Shown here: one piece after another, positions 1-9,166 of the stretch
Position numbering within the stretch: the first letter of the stretch is position 1
Layout: each line of letters opens with the position of its first letter
Assembly: GCF_050971785.1 (NCBI RefSeq)
Contig: NZ_JBPCCU010000001.1
Coordinates: 1,612,001-1,676,000 of the forward strand
DNA: 64,000 bases
Reading direction: 5' to 3'
DNA from: Actinomadura_E scrupuli
GTDB lineage: Bacteria > Actinomycetota > Actinomycetes > Streptosporangiales > Streptosporangiaceae
Position numbers and translations under genes: made by a program
The notes under the pieces: model-generated
Seen by the model: the letters and a program-made list of their open reading frames with translations, nothing else
Databases searched by the model: none
What the model was told of the DNA's origin: nothing

Positions 1-7
1 CGGGCGG

Positions 8-2398
8 ATGGCGGAGACCAAGCCGGAGGACGGCACCGCCGCCGAACTGATCGAGGCCCGCAACGTCATCGACGGCCTGGAGCTGGTCCGGCGGGTGACC
101 CGGGTGCCCGGCGCGCAGACCTACCCGTTCGGGGCCGCCGGCCTGCCGGAGCCGGACGACGACCAGCGCGGGGCCATCAACGACGAGGTACAGCGGCTGC
201 TCGCCACGCACGACGCGCTCGCCGACCTCGCCGTGGCAGAGAGCACCCACCAGACGCTGGCGGGCAACCCCGAACGCGCGGCGGCGACCCTCGACGCGTA
301 CGCCAAGGAGGGGTTCGCGCCCGAACCCGCCGTGGTCCGCACGCCGCGCGGCGGCACCACGCTGACCCACCGGCTGGCACTGCACTTCAAACCGGGGCTG
401 CGGCCCGGCCAGGGCGCCCCGTCGTTCCAGGGCGACGGGCCGCGGGCCAAGGCCGAGCCCGCCGTCAACGACTGGCTGACCGCCGTGCTGCCCGACCAGC
501 GCGACGTCGCGGCGCTGGTCACCTGGACCGACCCGGCCAACGGGGTGGCCCGCAGCAGCGTCGTCACCCAGCGTGACCTGGAGCTGCAGCCGATCGAGCT
601 GCTGTGGGCGGTCCGGCCGGTGAGCGAGGCGGCGATGACCGACCTGGACGACCGGATCATCGGTGTGGTGGCGACCCGGGACCAGCCCCGGCCGGACGCC
701 CGGCTGGTCATCCGGCACACCCTGCGGGTGCCCGGCAAGCTGACCTTCTTCGAGCTGTCCCCGCTGATCGCCGCGCTGCGGTCGCTGCTGACCGCGTCCC
801 GGCCGGTGCGGCCCACCGACCTGATGCCCGGCGCCGGGGACGCGCCGGTGGACCGCGCCGCCGACGAGGCGGTGGCGCTGTCCCGGGAGCGGCCGGTGGC
901 GGTCCGCGACGCGCTCGTCGAGCTGCGCACCGACGTGAACGACTATGTCGCCGACCTGGCGCCGCTGTTCCCCGACCCGCCCGCGCCGGTCCGGCGGGCC
1001 GAGGTGATCAACGGCATCGACACCTTCCTGCGCCGGTACGCCGACCTGATCGTCACCGCCGGGGGCTTCGGCATGGTGCGCAGCGGCTGGGGCGAGGCGG
1101 CCGCCTGGCGCCGCGACGTGTACGCCGGGGTGCTGGCCGCCGTGGCCGGGACCGCGGACCGGATGGGCCGGGCGCTGGCCGACGCCGACGCGCGCATCGC
1201 CGCCTACGACGCGCTGCCGCCGGCCACCTCGGTGCCGGAGCGGTTCCGGCTGCTGGAGCGGATCGAGCGGCTGCTCACCACCAAGCCCACCACCCCGCGG
1301 CCCAGCACGCCGCAGAAACTGCGAACGATCATCACCGCCCGGCGGCAGGCGTTCAACAACCGCCTGCAGGCCCTGCGCAACGAGGACGACACGACGAAGA
1401 AGACGCTCAGCGGGCTGCTGGCCGAGGTCGGCGGGCTGCTGCCGCTCACCGACTTCGACCCGGCCGGGCTGGACCTCACGCCGTTCCAGGACCAGGCCGT
1501 CGCGTACGGCAGGGAACTGCTGGACCGGGCGCGGGCGCTGCAGACCGAGATCGCCGACCGGCTGACCGCCGCGAACAAGGCCCTCGCCGACCACGACCAG
1601 GCACTGCCCGGCCCCGACCGGGTCCAGGCCGCCGTCGGCACGCTCAAGGCGCTGCTCGGCGAGGACGTCCTGGCCGTACCGGAGTTCACCGCGTCGGCGC
1701 AGCTCGCCTCGGACTGGAAGAAGGCCCGCAACGACAGCGACAAGCTGATCAAGCATCTGGAGGACGACGTCGAGCGGGACTTCCCGGTCGACGACTGGCT
1801 GCACGGCATCGCCCGGGTCAGGGAGAAGCCCCGGCTGTGGGAGCAGATCACCATCCTGAGCGACGCGCTGCGCGGCAACGGCGGGCTGCTCGGTAACCTG
1901 CCGGGCCTCGAGGAGCTCCAGCTCGTGCCCGTCCAGCTGCCCTTCCGGAACAACGACCACTGGCTCGCCATGGAGTTCGCGCCGGGAGCCGAGCTCGACG
2001 AGGACCGGCTGCTGTTCACCGCGCACTACGCGAGTCAGCCGCTGCTGCCCGCCGACACCGCCTGCGGGCTGCTGCTGGACGAATGGACCGAGGTCATCCC
2101 CGCGCGGAAGGAGACCACCGGGATCGCGGTCCACTTCGACCGCCCCGACTCCGAACCCCCGCAGGCCCTGCTGCTGGTCGTACCGCCCGTGAAGACGGGC
2201 ACCTGGAACTCCGGCGACCTGGTGGCCGCCTTGAACGAGACCTACGACCTGATGAAGGCCCGCGCCGTCGAGCCGGAGCACCTGGACGAGACGGCGTACG
2301 CGCATCTGCTGCCCGCGACGGTGCTGTCGGCCACGCGCAGGCCCATCACCATCAGCACCGATCTCGCGACCAACAACCTGCGAGGGAAGGCGCCATGA
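8..2398 (+). CDS. Large protein of unknown family, 5' end possibly outside window
   Basis: I do not recognise the family. The reading frame is open to the first base of the window, and the first ATG has no properly spaced ribosome binding site, so the protein may begin upstream and 796 residues is a minimum. No signal peptide or membrane segment is visible. Residues ~380-620 are rich in Glu, Arg, Lys and Leu and look helical or coiled. The last ~130 residues contain a Trp/Glu-rich segment (DEWTEVIPARKETTGIAV) and a proline-rich beta-like stretch. The stop overlaps the next start as ATGA, so the two genes are translationally coupled and probably act together. A role in a large surface or tail-like assembly is only a guess. 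Confidence 0.75.
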   Translation: MAETKPEDGTAAELIEARNVIDGLELVRRVTRVPGAQTYPFGAAGLPEPDDDQRGAINDEVQRLLATHDALADLAVAESTHQTLAGNPERAAATLDAYAKEGFAPEPAVVRTPRGGTTLTHRLALHFKPGLRPGQGAPSFQGDGPRAKAEPAVNDWLTAVLPDQRDVAALVTWTDPANGVARSSVVTQRDLELQPIELLWAVRPVSEAAMTDLDDRIIGVVATRDQPRPDARLVIRHTLRVPGKLTFFELSPLIAALRSLLTASRPVRPTDLMPGAGDAPVDRAADEAVALSRERPVAVRDALVELRTDVNDYVADLAPLFPDPPAPVRRAEVINGIDTFLRRYADLIVTAGGFGMVRSGWGEAAAWRRDVYAGVLAAVAGTADRMGRALADADARIAAYDALPPATSVPERFRLLERIERLLTTKPTTPRPSTPQKLRTIITARRQAFNNRLQALRNEDDTTKKTLSGLLAEVGGLLPLTDFDPAGLDLTPFQDQAVAYGRELLDRARALQTEIADRLTAANKALADHDQALPGPDRVQAAVGTLKALLGEDVLAVPEFTASAQLASDWKKARNDSDKLIKHLEDDVERDFPVDDWLHGIARVREKPRLWEQITILSDALRGNGGLLGNLPGLEELQLVPVQLPFRNNDHWLAMEFAPGAELDEDRLLFTAHYASQPLLPADTACGLLLDEWTEVIPARKETTGIAVHFDRPDSEPPQALLLVVPPVKTGTWNSGDLVAALNETYDLMKARAVEPEHLDETAYAHLLPATVLSATRRPITISTDLATNNLRGKAP

Positions 2399-4227
2399 CC
2401 GAGCCGCTGCGCATCGAGAATCTGCCCGCCGCCCTGGCCGGCCGCGAACACCCCACCGTCGGCCTGTGGAACCGGCTGGAGGGCCGCCCGCGCACGGCCG
2501 ACTTCGACCGTGCCCTGCGCGCGGAGGTGCGCGACCCGCTCTGGCTGCTCACCCGGCAGTGGCAGCTCGGCGAGTTCCGCGGCGCCGACGCCGGATCGCC
2601 GGTCACCGCCACCTACTCGGTGACCGCCACGACCCCCAGCCGGTTCCGGCCGGGCGGCGGCGGCCCGGTCCAGAACCTGCCCGCGGACCGGCCGCTGGAG
2701 GGCGTCGCCGAACGCCGGGCGCTGCCGTTCGCGTTCGGCCCCGACCTCGTCTCCTACGACCTGCGCCTGGCCCTCGGCCGCCGCTGGCTCAAGCTGGTCA
2801 GCCGGCACCCGCCGATCCGGCACCACCGCGCCGCCTACGTCGAGCGCTATCCCATCGCCCTGCCGGACCCCGAGGCGGACGCCGACACCCCGCGGGTGGC
2901 CCATCCCGAGGTCTGGTCGGCGCTGCAGGCGGTCGCCGGGCGCCGGATGGACGGCTACGAGCTCTACCGCCGCATCAAGCTCGGCCACGAGGCCGCCGAG
3001 GGCATCGACCATGTGGCGCCGCCGCACCGAGCCCTGCTCAACCAGCTCGGCGGCCGGCTGGCCGCCTGGTTCGACGATCTGATCGACCAGCCCTCGGGCG
3101 CCGAGACCACCTGGGACCCGCGGCGCCTGGAACACCGCTTCTCCATCGCCGCCGGGAAGAGCGGCGGCGAGAAGGTCCTCACGGCCCAGGAGTACCCGGG
3201 CGGCGAACTGGACTGGCACGCGTTCTCCATCGACCCGGGCGGGCCGCTGGGCGGAACCACTCCGGCCCCGCATGCCATCAACCGCACGGTGTTCCCCGCT
3301 CCGGTCCGGTACTCCGGGATGCCGCTGCCGCGCTGGTGGGCGGTGGAGGACGGCCGCACCAACTTCGCCGCCGTACGGCCCGACAGCACCGACCTGACGC
3401 GGCTGGTCGTCCTGGAGTTCGCACTGGTCTACAGCAACGACTGGTTCCACGTGCCCTGCGACCTGCCCGCCGGCACCCTCGCCGCCATCGGCGGCCTGGC
3501 GGTCACCGACGTCTTCGGGCAGCGACGCTGGATCACGCCCGCGGGGGCCGGGGACGACGAGGACTGGCAGCGCTGGTCGATGTTCACCCTCGACACGATC
3601 GACGTCCCCGGCTCGCCGCCGGTGGCCGCCGACACCGGCCTGTTCCTGCCGCCGACCGTGCCGAAGGTGGCCGACGGCCCCGCGCTCGAGGACGTGGCGC
3701 TGATCCGGGACGAGAACGCGAACATGGTCTGGGGCATCGAGCAGACCGTACGGCTGCCCACGGGCGAGGGGCGCAGCGGCAGCGAGGTCGCCGCCGAGAT
3801 CCTCGCCCACCGGCGGCGACTCTTCCCGCCCACGGCCCCCGGCGAGCCCCTCGCCCCCATCGCGTACCAGGCGATGAACTCCGTGCCGGGTCAGTGGATC
3901 CCGTTCATCCCGGTCCACGTGCCCGGGGACGACCGGGCCATCCAGCTCCAGCGCGCCGCCATGCCCGGCGAGATCGACCAGCAGCCCGTCCGGCCCCGCA
4001 CCGCGCTGCTGCGCGAGGGCCTGGACGCCGCACCGCAGCGGCCGTACTTCATCAACGAGGAGGAGGTGCCGCAGACCGGCACCCGGGTCACCGTCGCCTA
4101 CAACCGCACCCGCTGGTACGACGGCCGCGTCGCGGTTTGGCTCAGCGCCCGGCGCGGCACCGGCCGCGGCGAGGGCTCCAGCGGTCTGGCCTTCGACCTC
4201 GCCGTCGACACCCAGCCGGGGTCCTAG
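2395..4227 (+). CDS. Protein of unknown family coupled to the preceding gene
   Basis: This gene encodes 610 residues starting MTEPLRIENLPAALAG. The ATG overlaps the upstream stop (ATGA), which fixes the start; a longer frame from 2083 lies inside the upstream gene. The protein looks cytosolic, with no signal peptide or transmembrane segment. A distinctive N-terminal stretch, DPLWLLTRQWQLGEFRGADA (residues ~44-63), and many Trp/Tyr/Pro positions suggest a conserved globular protein rather than low-complexity sequence. The C-terminal third carries several beta-type segments. I cannot assign a function. The strict pairing with the 796-residue protein suggests a two-component complex. It is followed by a 140-base gap and a convergent gene. 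Confidence 0.8.
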   Translation: MTEPLRIENLPAALAGREHPTVGLWNRLEGRPRTADFDRALRAEVRDPLWLLTRQWQLGEFRGADAGSPVTATYSVTATTPSRFRPGGGGPVQNLPADRPLEGVAERRALPFAFGPDLVSYDLRLALGRRWLKLVSRHPPIRHHRAAYVERYPIALPDPEADADTPRVAHPEVWSALQAVAGRRMDGYELYRRIKLGHEAAEGIDHVAPPHRALLNQLGGRLAAWFDDLIDQPSGAETTWDPRRLEHRFSIAAGKSGGEKVLTAQEYPGGELDWHAFSIDPGGPLGGTTPAPHAINRTVFPAPVRYSGMPLPRWWAVEDGRTNFAAVRPDSTDLTRLVVLEFALVYSNDWFHVPCDLPAGTLAAIGGLAVTDVFGQRRWITPAGAGDDEDWQRWSMFTLDTIDVPGSPPVAADTGLFLPPTVPKVADGPALEDVALIRDENANMVWGIEQTVRLPTGEGRSGSEVAAEILAHRRRLFPPTAPGEPLAPIAYQAMNSVPGQWIPFIPVHVPGDDRAIQLQRAAMPGEIDQQPVRPRTALLREGLDAAPQRPYFINEEEVPQTGTRVTVAYNRTRWYDGRVAVWLSARRGTGRGEGSSGLAFDLAVDTQPGS

Positions 4228-4368
4228 CCCGTCACGAGCCGTCCTCCCGCCCGTCCTCGGGTCGCTCGGCGACGGCCTCGGCGAGGAGGTCCTCCTCGAA
4301 CTGTGCGCACGGCTGCACCGGGAGCCGGGCCGGACGCTCGTCACGGATCGAGGGCGTCCCCGGAAGCA

Positions 4369-5091
4369 TCACTTGACCGTGGTGAGGCTGACGTCTCCGC
4401 TGCGGGAGTAGTAGTACATGCCCCAGTGCTGGACCGCGCGCGCCAGTGCCTTCGCCGAGATCGTGTGGCGGCCGCCCGTGCTGCGCCACGGATCCCAGAG
4501 GGTGATGGTGCGGGCGCGGGAGTTGTAGCCGTAGGCGAGAACGACGTGCCCGATGTGACCGGGGATGCCCTTGTTCCAGGGCAGGCGTTCCGTCCAGACG
4601 GCGATCTCCGGCGCACGTCCATGGATGCCGACGTTGTTCACCACACGCCGCATCAGGACCGCGGGGTCGCGGACGTCGGTGACGTTGGTCACCGTGAAGT
4701 TCACCGGTGCCAGATAGTCGTTGAGCACGTTGATCGCGTCGTCGCCGTACGTGCCGAGGGGCCTCTTGGTGTGCATCTTCATCGCCAGGGTCCGCTGGCT
4801 GGTGGAGATGCCGAAGGTGCGCAGGCTCATCACGCTCGAGGCGGGGACGCAGAAGATGTCGTTCTGCTGATACTCGGGCCTGATCTTGAGGGCCACCGAG
4901 ACCGGCGGTGACGGGGCGGCGGCGGGCTTCGGGGCGGCGGTCACCTCGGCCTGCCGGGTCTGGCCGGTGTTCCTGGCGATCGTCGGGGTCGCCGCCGGGC
5001 CGCCGGCGGTGGAGACCGTGACGCCGACGCCCGCGGTCACCGCCGCCAGCACGCCGGCGGCCAGTGATCCCATCACGTACCGCCGCGTCAC
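4369..5091 (-). CDS. Secreted C39-like papain-fold cysteine protease
   Basis: The protein has 240 residues when started at the GTG at 5091, which has GGAAGG about 7 bases upstream; the frame extends to 5295 but that extension lacks a good start. The N-terminus TRRYVMGSLAAGVLAAVTA is a twin-arginine-like or Sec signal, followed by an Ala/Pro/Thr linker (residues ~30-65). The catalytic domain shows Cys81 in DIFCVPASS, His182 in GHIGHVVLAYGY and Asp200 in LWDPW, the Cys-His-Asp arrangement of the Peptidase_C39_2 family. It probably acts outside the cytoplasm as a protease or amide hydrolase. No bacteriocin exporter is adjacent, so a peptide-maturation role is not supported. Confidence 0.8.
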   Translation of the reverse strand: MTRRYVMGSLAAGVLAAVTAGVGVTVSTAGGPAATPTIARNTGQTRQAEVTAAPKPAAAPSPPVSVALKIRPEYQQNDIFCVPASSVMSLRTFGISTSQRTLAMKMHTKRPLGTYGDDAINVLNDYLAPVNFTVTNVTDVRDPAVLMRRVVNNVGIHGRAPEIAVWTERLPWNKGIPGHIGHVVLAYGYNSRARTITLWDPWRSTGGRHTISAKALARAVQHWGMYYYSRSGDVSLTTVK

Positions 5092-5383
5092 CCGTCGTCC
5101 TTCCGGCAGAGGGCAGCCCTTCGCCCTAGCAAGATCAGAAGATACACGGCGCCGCGGGCCGGGCCCGGCTTTCCCGGCCCGGTCGGGGCGGTCGAGGCCG
5201 AGGACGAAACCGTCGCTCATCTGGCCGGTGAGCAATTGATGAAAAGCACCACCCGGGGAGCGATCACCATTTAATCTCCAGAAACGGATGATCACGCGGA
5301 GATCGGCTCGTCCAACGCTCCGCTGTAGGTGACCGTGATTCGGCTATTGAGGGCGAATCACGGCAAGACAGGAGTACCCCGGC

Positions 5384-7096
5384 ATGAGTATGTCCAGACG
5401 CCAGGTAGTGGCGGGAGGGGCGGCCTTCGCCGCAGCGGCGACGGCCACTCCCGTGCTACTCGCGGGTTCATCGGCCCAGGCCACGACGACCACGGCGCAC
5501 GCGGCCCTTTCGGGCCCGTCGCACGACGAGATCATCAACGCCCTCGGCAGGTGGGACAAGCGCCACGGCACCCCGCGCGGGGAGGAACTGTGCTTCCTCT
5601 CCGCCGGCGACCTGCTCCGTGGGATGCGGGCCAGACGCATCTCCCCGGTGGAGGTGGCCAAGGCCTACCTGGCGCGGATCGACCGGCTGAACCAGAAGGT
5701 GAACGCCATCGTCTACCGCCACCCCGAGGACCTGGTGCTGGCCCGGGCGCGGGACGCGGAGCGGCGGTACGCGAACGGCACCGCCCGCCCGATGGAAGGG
5801 CTGCCCTACCTCATCAAGGACCTGTTCGACTTCTGGAAGGACGCCCCCAACACCTTCGGCTCGGTGGTGTTCAAGGAGATGGGCTTCCGGCCCCCTTCCA
5901 ACGCCATCTACATCCAGCGGATGCTGGACGCCGGGGTCAACCCGATGGGCAAGACCAACACCCCGGAGTTCGGGCACGAGGGCATCACCGACAACTACGC
6001 CTTCGGTCCCACCAGTACTCCGTTCGACCTCACCAAGAACGCCGGTGGCAGCAGCGGCGGCAGCGCCGCCGCCGTGGCGGGGTTCCTCACCGCGCTCAGC
6101 CAGGGTTCGGACGCCGGAGGCAGCGTTCGCATCCCGGCGGCGTTCACCAGCACGGTCGGGTTCAAGGCGACCTTCGGGCGCATCCCCCAGGACGCCCCGC
6201 CGCTGCCGTACAACCCCATGCTGCACCCCGGCCCGATCAGCCGCACGGTGGAGGACGCGGCCCTCAGCATGGAGGTGATGGGCGGGTTCTACCCGGGTGA
6301 CAAGTTCAGCATCCAGGATCGGCCGGCGTACCTGCAGGGCCTCCGCAAACTCCGTGGCGGGCTCAAGGGCAAGCGGGTGGCGTTCAGCCCGAACCTGGAC
6401 ATCTTCCCGGTCGAGCAGAAGGTCGTGCAGGCCGTCCGGGAGGGGGTGGCCGCGCTGACCGCGGCGGGCGCCCGGGTCGACGAGGTTTCACTCGGGTTCG
6501 ACAAGATGACCACCACGGATCTGCTCTCGGGCACGCAGAAGCCGGTCACCCAGGCGATGCTGAGCGAGCTCTGGGTGATGATGCAGAGTGCCCTGTACGG
6601 CTTCGCCCGGGATCTGTTCCTGCACTACGGCATTCCGGTGGACCTGATGAAGGAGCCGCACGTAGGCAAGCTGAACCCGGAGTTCCGGGGGATGCTGGAG
6701 CGCGCCGCGAAGACGAGCGTGATGGAGTACAAGCACGGGGAGTTCCTGGAGATCGCCGTCAACGACGCGGTCGAGGCCGTCTTCGCCCGGGGCTATGACT
6801 ACATCGTGTGTCCGACGCTGACGACCGTTTCGGTGAGCAACACCACCGATGGCAACACGCTGGGCCCCGCCTCGGTCAACGGCACGCCGACCGAGCGCAC
6901 CATCGGATGGTGCATGACCTACCCGTTCAACTTCACCGGCCACCCGGTGGTCAGCGTGCCCGCCGGGTTCGCCGGCAAGATGCCGGTCGGGATGCAGATC
7001 GTCGGTCGCCGGTTCGCGGACGTCGAGGTGCTGAACGCCGCCAAGGCGGTGGAGAACCACCGGCCCTGGCACGACCGGTACCCGAAGGAGTTCTGA
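5384..7096 (+). CDS. Tat-exported amidase-signature hydrolase
   Basis: This 570-residue enzyme belongs to the amidase signature family, which hydrolyses amide bonds (carboxamides, aryl or amino-acid amides). The Ser-cisSer-Lys triad is visible: Lys145 in YLIKDLFD, cis-Ser224 in GGSSGGS and Ser247 in DAGGSVRIPA, with normal spacing. The N-terminus MSMSRRQVVAGGAAFAAA followed by a hydrophobic stretch is a twin-arginine signal, so the enzyme is exported folded. GGAG lies about 9 bases before the ATG. It stands alone, is divergent from the C39-like protease and convergent with the methyltransferase gene. The substrate cannot be read from the sequence; GatA is unlikely because of the export signal and absence of gatB/C. 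Confidence 0.9.
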   Translation: MSMSRRQVVAGGAAFAAAATATPVLLAGSSAQATTTTAHAALSGPSHDEIINALGRWDKRHGTPRGEELCFLSAGDLLRGMRARRISPVEVAKAYLARIDRLNQKVNAIVYRHPEDLVLARARDAERRYANGTARPMEGLPYLIKDLFDFWKDAPNTFGSVVFKEMGFRPPSNAIYIQRMLDAGVNPMGKTNTPEFGHEGITDNYAFGPTSTPFDLTKNAGGSSGGSAAAVAGFLTALSQGSDAGGSVRIPAAFTSTVGFKATFGRIPQDAPPLPYNPMLHPGPISRTVEDAALSMEVMGGFYPGDKFSIQDRPAYLQGLRKLRGGLKGKRVAFSPNLDIFPVEQKVVQAVREGVAALTAAGARVDEVSLGFDKMTTTDLLSGTQKPVTQAMLSELWVMMQSALYGFARDLFLHYGIPVDLMKEPHVGKLNPEFRGMLERAAKTSVMEYKHGEFLEIAVNDAVEAVFARGYDYIVCPTLTTVSVSNTTDGNTLGPASVNGTPTERTIGWCMTYPFNFTGHPVVSVPAGFAGKMPVGMQIVGRRFADVEVLNAAKAVENHRPWHDRYPKEF

Positions 7097-7148
7097 GGCC
7101 GGACGCCCGCAACGGGTCGGCGGCCGAGTCGCAGGAGGCAGAGGCGAT

Positions 7149-7179
7149 CTGGCCGCGCGGAGTGCTTCCGCGCGGCCAG
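7149..7179. terminator. Perfect 12-bp hairpin between convergent genes
   Basis: CTGGCCGCGCGG and CCGCGCGGCCAG pair perfectly around a 7-base loop, midway between the convergent amidase and methyltransferase genes. There is no clear U-run on either side, so a factor-independent, bidirectional terminator is likely but not proven. Confidence 0.7.
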
Positions 7180-7212
7180 GTCGGTGCCCCGCCGCCAGGG
7201 TCTGGAGCTCCT

Positions 7213-7866
7213 TCAGGATGGAGGGCCACCGGGGCGTACGGCGATGCCCAGGATCTGCGGGCTGGCCGGGAACGGGATCTGCGTCGCGGCGGAGCTCAGC
7301 CGGTCGAGGCGTTCGATGACGAATCCCGCGTTGGTGATCGCGGCTTCGGTGTCGCGGCCGGTGTGGCAGCCGCCGCCGAGGGTCGGCCAGACGGTGGCGT
7401 CCAGCAGGCGCTGGATGCGGTGCAGGGCGGTGGAGGGGGAACGGACGTGCTCGAAGAACCGCAGCTGCCCGCCGGGTTTGAGCACCCGCCACACCTCGGC
7501 CAGTGCCTGGCCCGGGTCGGGGACGGTACACAGCACGAGCGAGGCGATCGCGGCGTCGCAGGACTGGTCGTCCACGGGCAGGTGGCCCGCGGTCCCGTCG
7601 ACGACCTCGACCGGCACCGGGGCGTGTTCGGCGTTCTCCCGGGCGATGCGCCGCAGGTGCGGTTCGGGCTCCACCGCGAGCACACCGGTGACCTCGGGTG
7701 GGTAATGGGCGAAGTTCAGGCCGTTGCCGGCCCCGACCTCGATCACCCGGCCGGACAGGCCTGCCAGCAGTGTGCGGCGGTGGCCGGCGATCCCGCGTTC
7801 CATGGTCAGGCTGGCGCGGGCATAGTAGCGGGCGAACAGTGGATGAGCGTCGCGGGCCATCGGCAT
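7213..7866 (-). CDS. Class I SAM-dependent methyltransferase
   Basis: The 217-residue protein has the Rossmann motif I VIEVGAGNGLNFAHYP (residues ~41-56), an acidic residue ending beta-2 (VEPEPH) and motif IV around SLVLCTVPDP, all typical of the Methyltransf_11 family and similar to small METTL7-like bacterial enzymes. It transfers a methyl group from SAM to an unidentified small molecule or lipid. AGGA lies 5 bases before the first ATG; a second in-frame ATG two codons later is also possible. No neighbour indicates a substrate. The 90-base spacing to the upstream oxidoreductase on the same strand leaves co-transcription open. Confidence 0.85.
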   Translation of the reverse strand: MPMARDAHPLFARYYARASLTMERGIAGHRRTLLAGLSGRVIEVGAGNGLNFAHYPPEVTGVLAVEPEPHLRRIARENAEHAPVPVEVVDGTAGHLPVDDQSCDAAIASLVLCTVPDPGQALAEVWRVLKPGGQLRFFEHVRSPSTALHRIQRLLDATVWPTLGGGCHTGRDTEAAITNAGFVIERLDRLSSAATQIPFPASPQILGIAVRPGGPPS

Positions 7867-7956
7867 CCCTTTCCTGTGCGGTCATCCTTGTCGCGCGGCC
7901 GGTGACGAGTCCGGTGCGCGGAGACCGCGCCCGCCCGCTTTCCACCGGCTCCTTCG

Positions 7957-9090
7957 TCAGTGAACGGCCGGGCTGAGCCGCTCGAACCGGAACGCCGCCA
8001 GCTCGTCGCCCCGGTCCTCGCCGAGCGCCTCGGCCGCCACCAGGTCGCCCGCGTACAGGCTCAGGGTCGCGCCGCTGTGGGAGACGGCGAAGTGGAAGTT
8101 GGGCAGCTCGGCCGCCCGGCCCAGTACGGGCAGGCCGTCGCCGGGGATGGGCCGTTCACCGACCCGGACGCTCTCCACCGTCGCGGCTCGTATCCCCGGG
8201 TAGAGCGCACGGCCCGCCTCGAGCACCTTGTCGACCGCCGGCTGCTCGACGCCGACCTCACCGGTGTCGGACACGTACGCCGCACCGTCGATCTCGGGGG
8301 TGTGCAGCAGCAGCCGCCCCGCGCCGTCCGGGCGCACGTGGACGTGCGGGGCGTGGACGACACGGCACACCGAGAGCGCGACCGGCGAGGTATAGACGAG
8401 GACGCCCCGGGTGTTGCGCATCGGCAGGACCAGCCCGGCGAGCTCGCTGATCCTGGCGGCCTGCGGCCCCGCGCAGTTGACGACCGCATCCGCGGGGAGC
8501 CGCCGCCCCGACGCGAGCCGGACGGCGCGCACCGTACCGGCGGTCACCTCCAGGCCGATGACGGCATCGTCGTGCACCAGCTCGGCACCACCGCGGACCG
8601 CGCTCGCCAGCAGATGGCCGATCATGGGGGCCGGCTCGATCCAGCCCTCGCGCGGGAAGTAGGCGATCTCGTCCGCCGGCAGCTCGGCGGGGTCCAGGTC
8701 CGGTTCCAGGCGCAGCGTCTCCGCCCGGCTGAGCCAACGCGCCTCGTATCCGTAGTCGAGGACACCGGCGACCTTCTCGCGCAGCTTCTCGCGCCCGGCA
8801 TCGGAGGCGGCCCACTCCAGGTTGCCGCCCTCGTGGTACCAGCCGCCGTGGGGCACCTCGGCGGCCAGTCTCCGGTGTGCCTCCATGCCCGCGACACTGA
8901 CGTCGTGGTAGGGCCGTGGCTGCTTACCGCAGGAGTTGATCCACGAGAACGTCGCGCCGGAGGTGCCGCCCGCCGGCGCTCCGGCGTCCACCACGGTGAC
9001 GCGGGCACGCCGCCGCGCGAGCGAGGAGGCCACCGCCGCGCCGTAGACGCCGGCACCGATGACGACCACGTGCTCGACCATGCTGACCAT
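7957..9090 (-). CDS. FAD-dependent amine/amino-acid oxidoreductase (DAO family)
   Basis: This 377-residue D-amino-acid/glycine/sarcosine oxidase-like protein oxidises an amine or amino acid using FAD. The N-terminal dinucleotide motif VVVIGAGVYGAAVASSLAR is at residues ~6-24; the acidic end of the second strand is VVDAGAP, and the C-terminal FAD region contains GERPIPGDGLPVLG and a final GATLSLYAGDLVA segment. The frame opens at 9144, but the Rossmann fold begins just after the ATGs at 9090 and 9081. I chose 9090, although its AGGA is close (4-5 bases) and 9081 is equally possible. The gene is divergent from the repeat-protein gene at 9167. The substrate is unknown. Confidence 0.85.
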   Translation of the reverse strand: MVSMVEHVVVIGAGVYGAAVASSLARRRARVTVVDAGAPAGGTSGATFSWINSCGKQPRPYHDVSVAGMEAHRRLAAEVPHGGWYHEGGNLEWAASDAGREKLREKVAGVLDYGYEARWLSRAETLRLEPDLDPAELPADEIAYFPREGWIEPAPMIGHLLASAVRGGAELVHDDAVIGLEVTAGTVRAVRLASGRRLPADAVVNCAGPQAARISELAGLVLPMRNTRGVLVYTSPVALSVCRVVHAPHVHVRPDGAGRLLLHTPEIDGAAYVSDTGEVGVEQPAVDKVLEAGRALYPGIRAATVESVRVGERPIPGDGLPVLGRAAELPNFHFAVSHSGATLSLYAGDLVAAEALGEDRGDELAAFRFERLSPAVH

Positions 9091-9166
9091 CGTCCTTCGC
9101 TCTCGTGCGACCGGCGGCGGGGGCGGGTGACTGGACTCAAGCAAGCCGGCCCGGAGCAGTCAACCC

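Noticed and set aside
2242..4344. Long minus-strand frame opposite the second large protein
   Set aside because: Pro/Arg/Gly-rich translation without motifs, fully antisense to a gene with coupled start and clear coding character.
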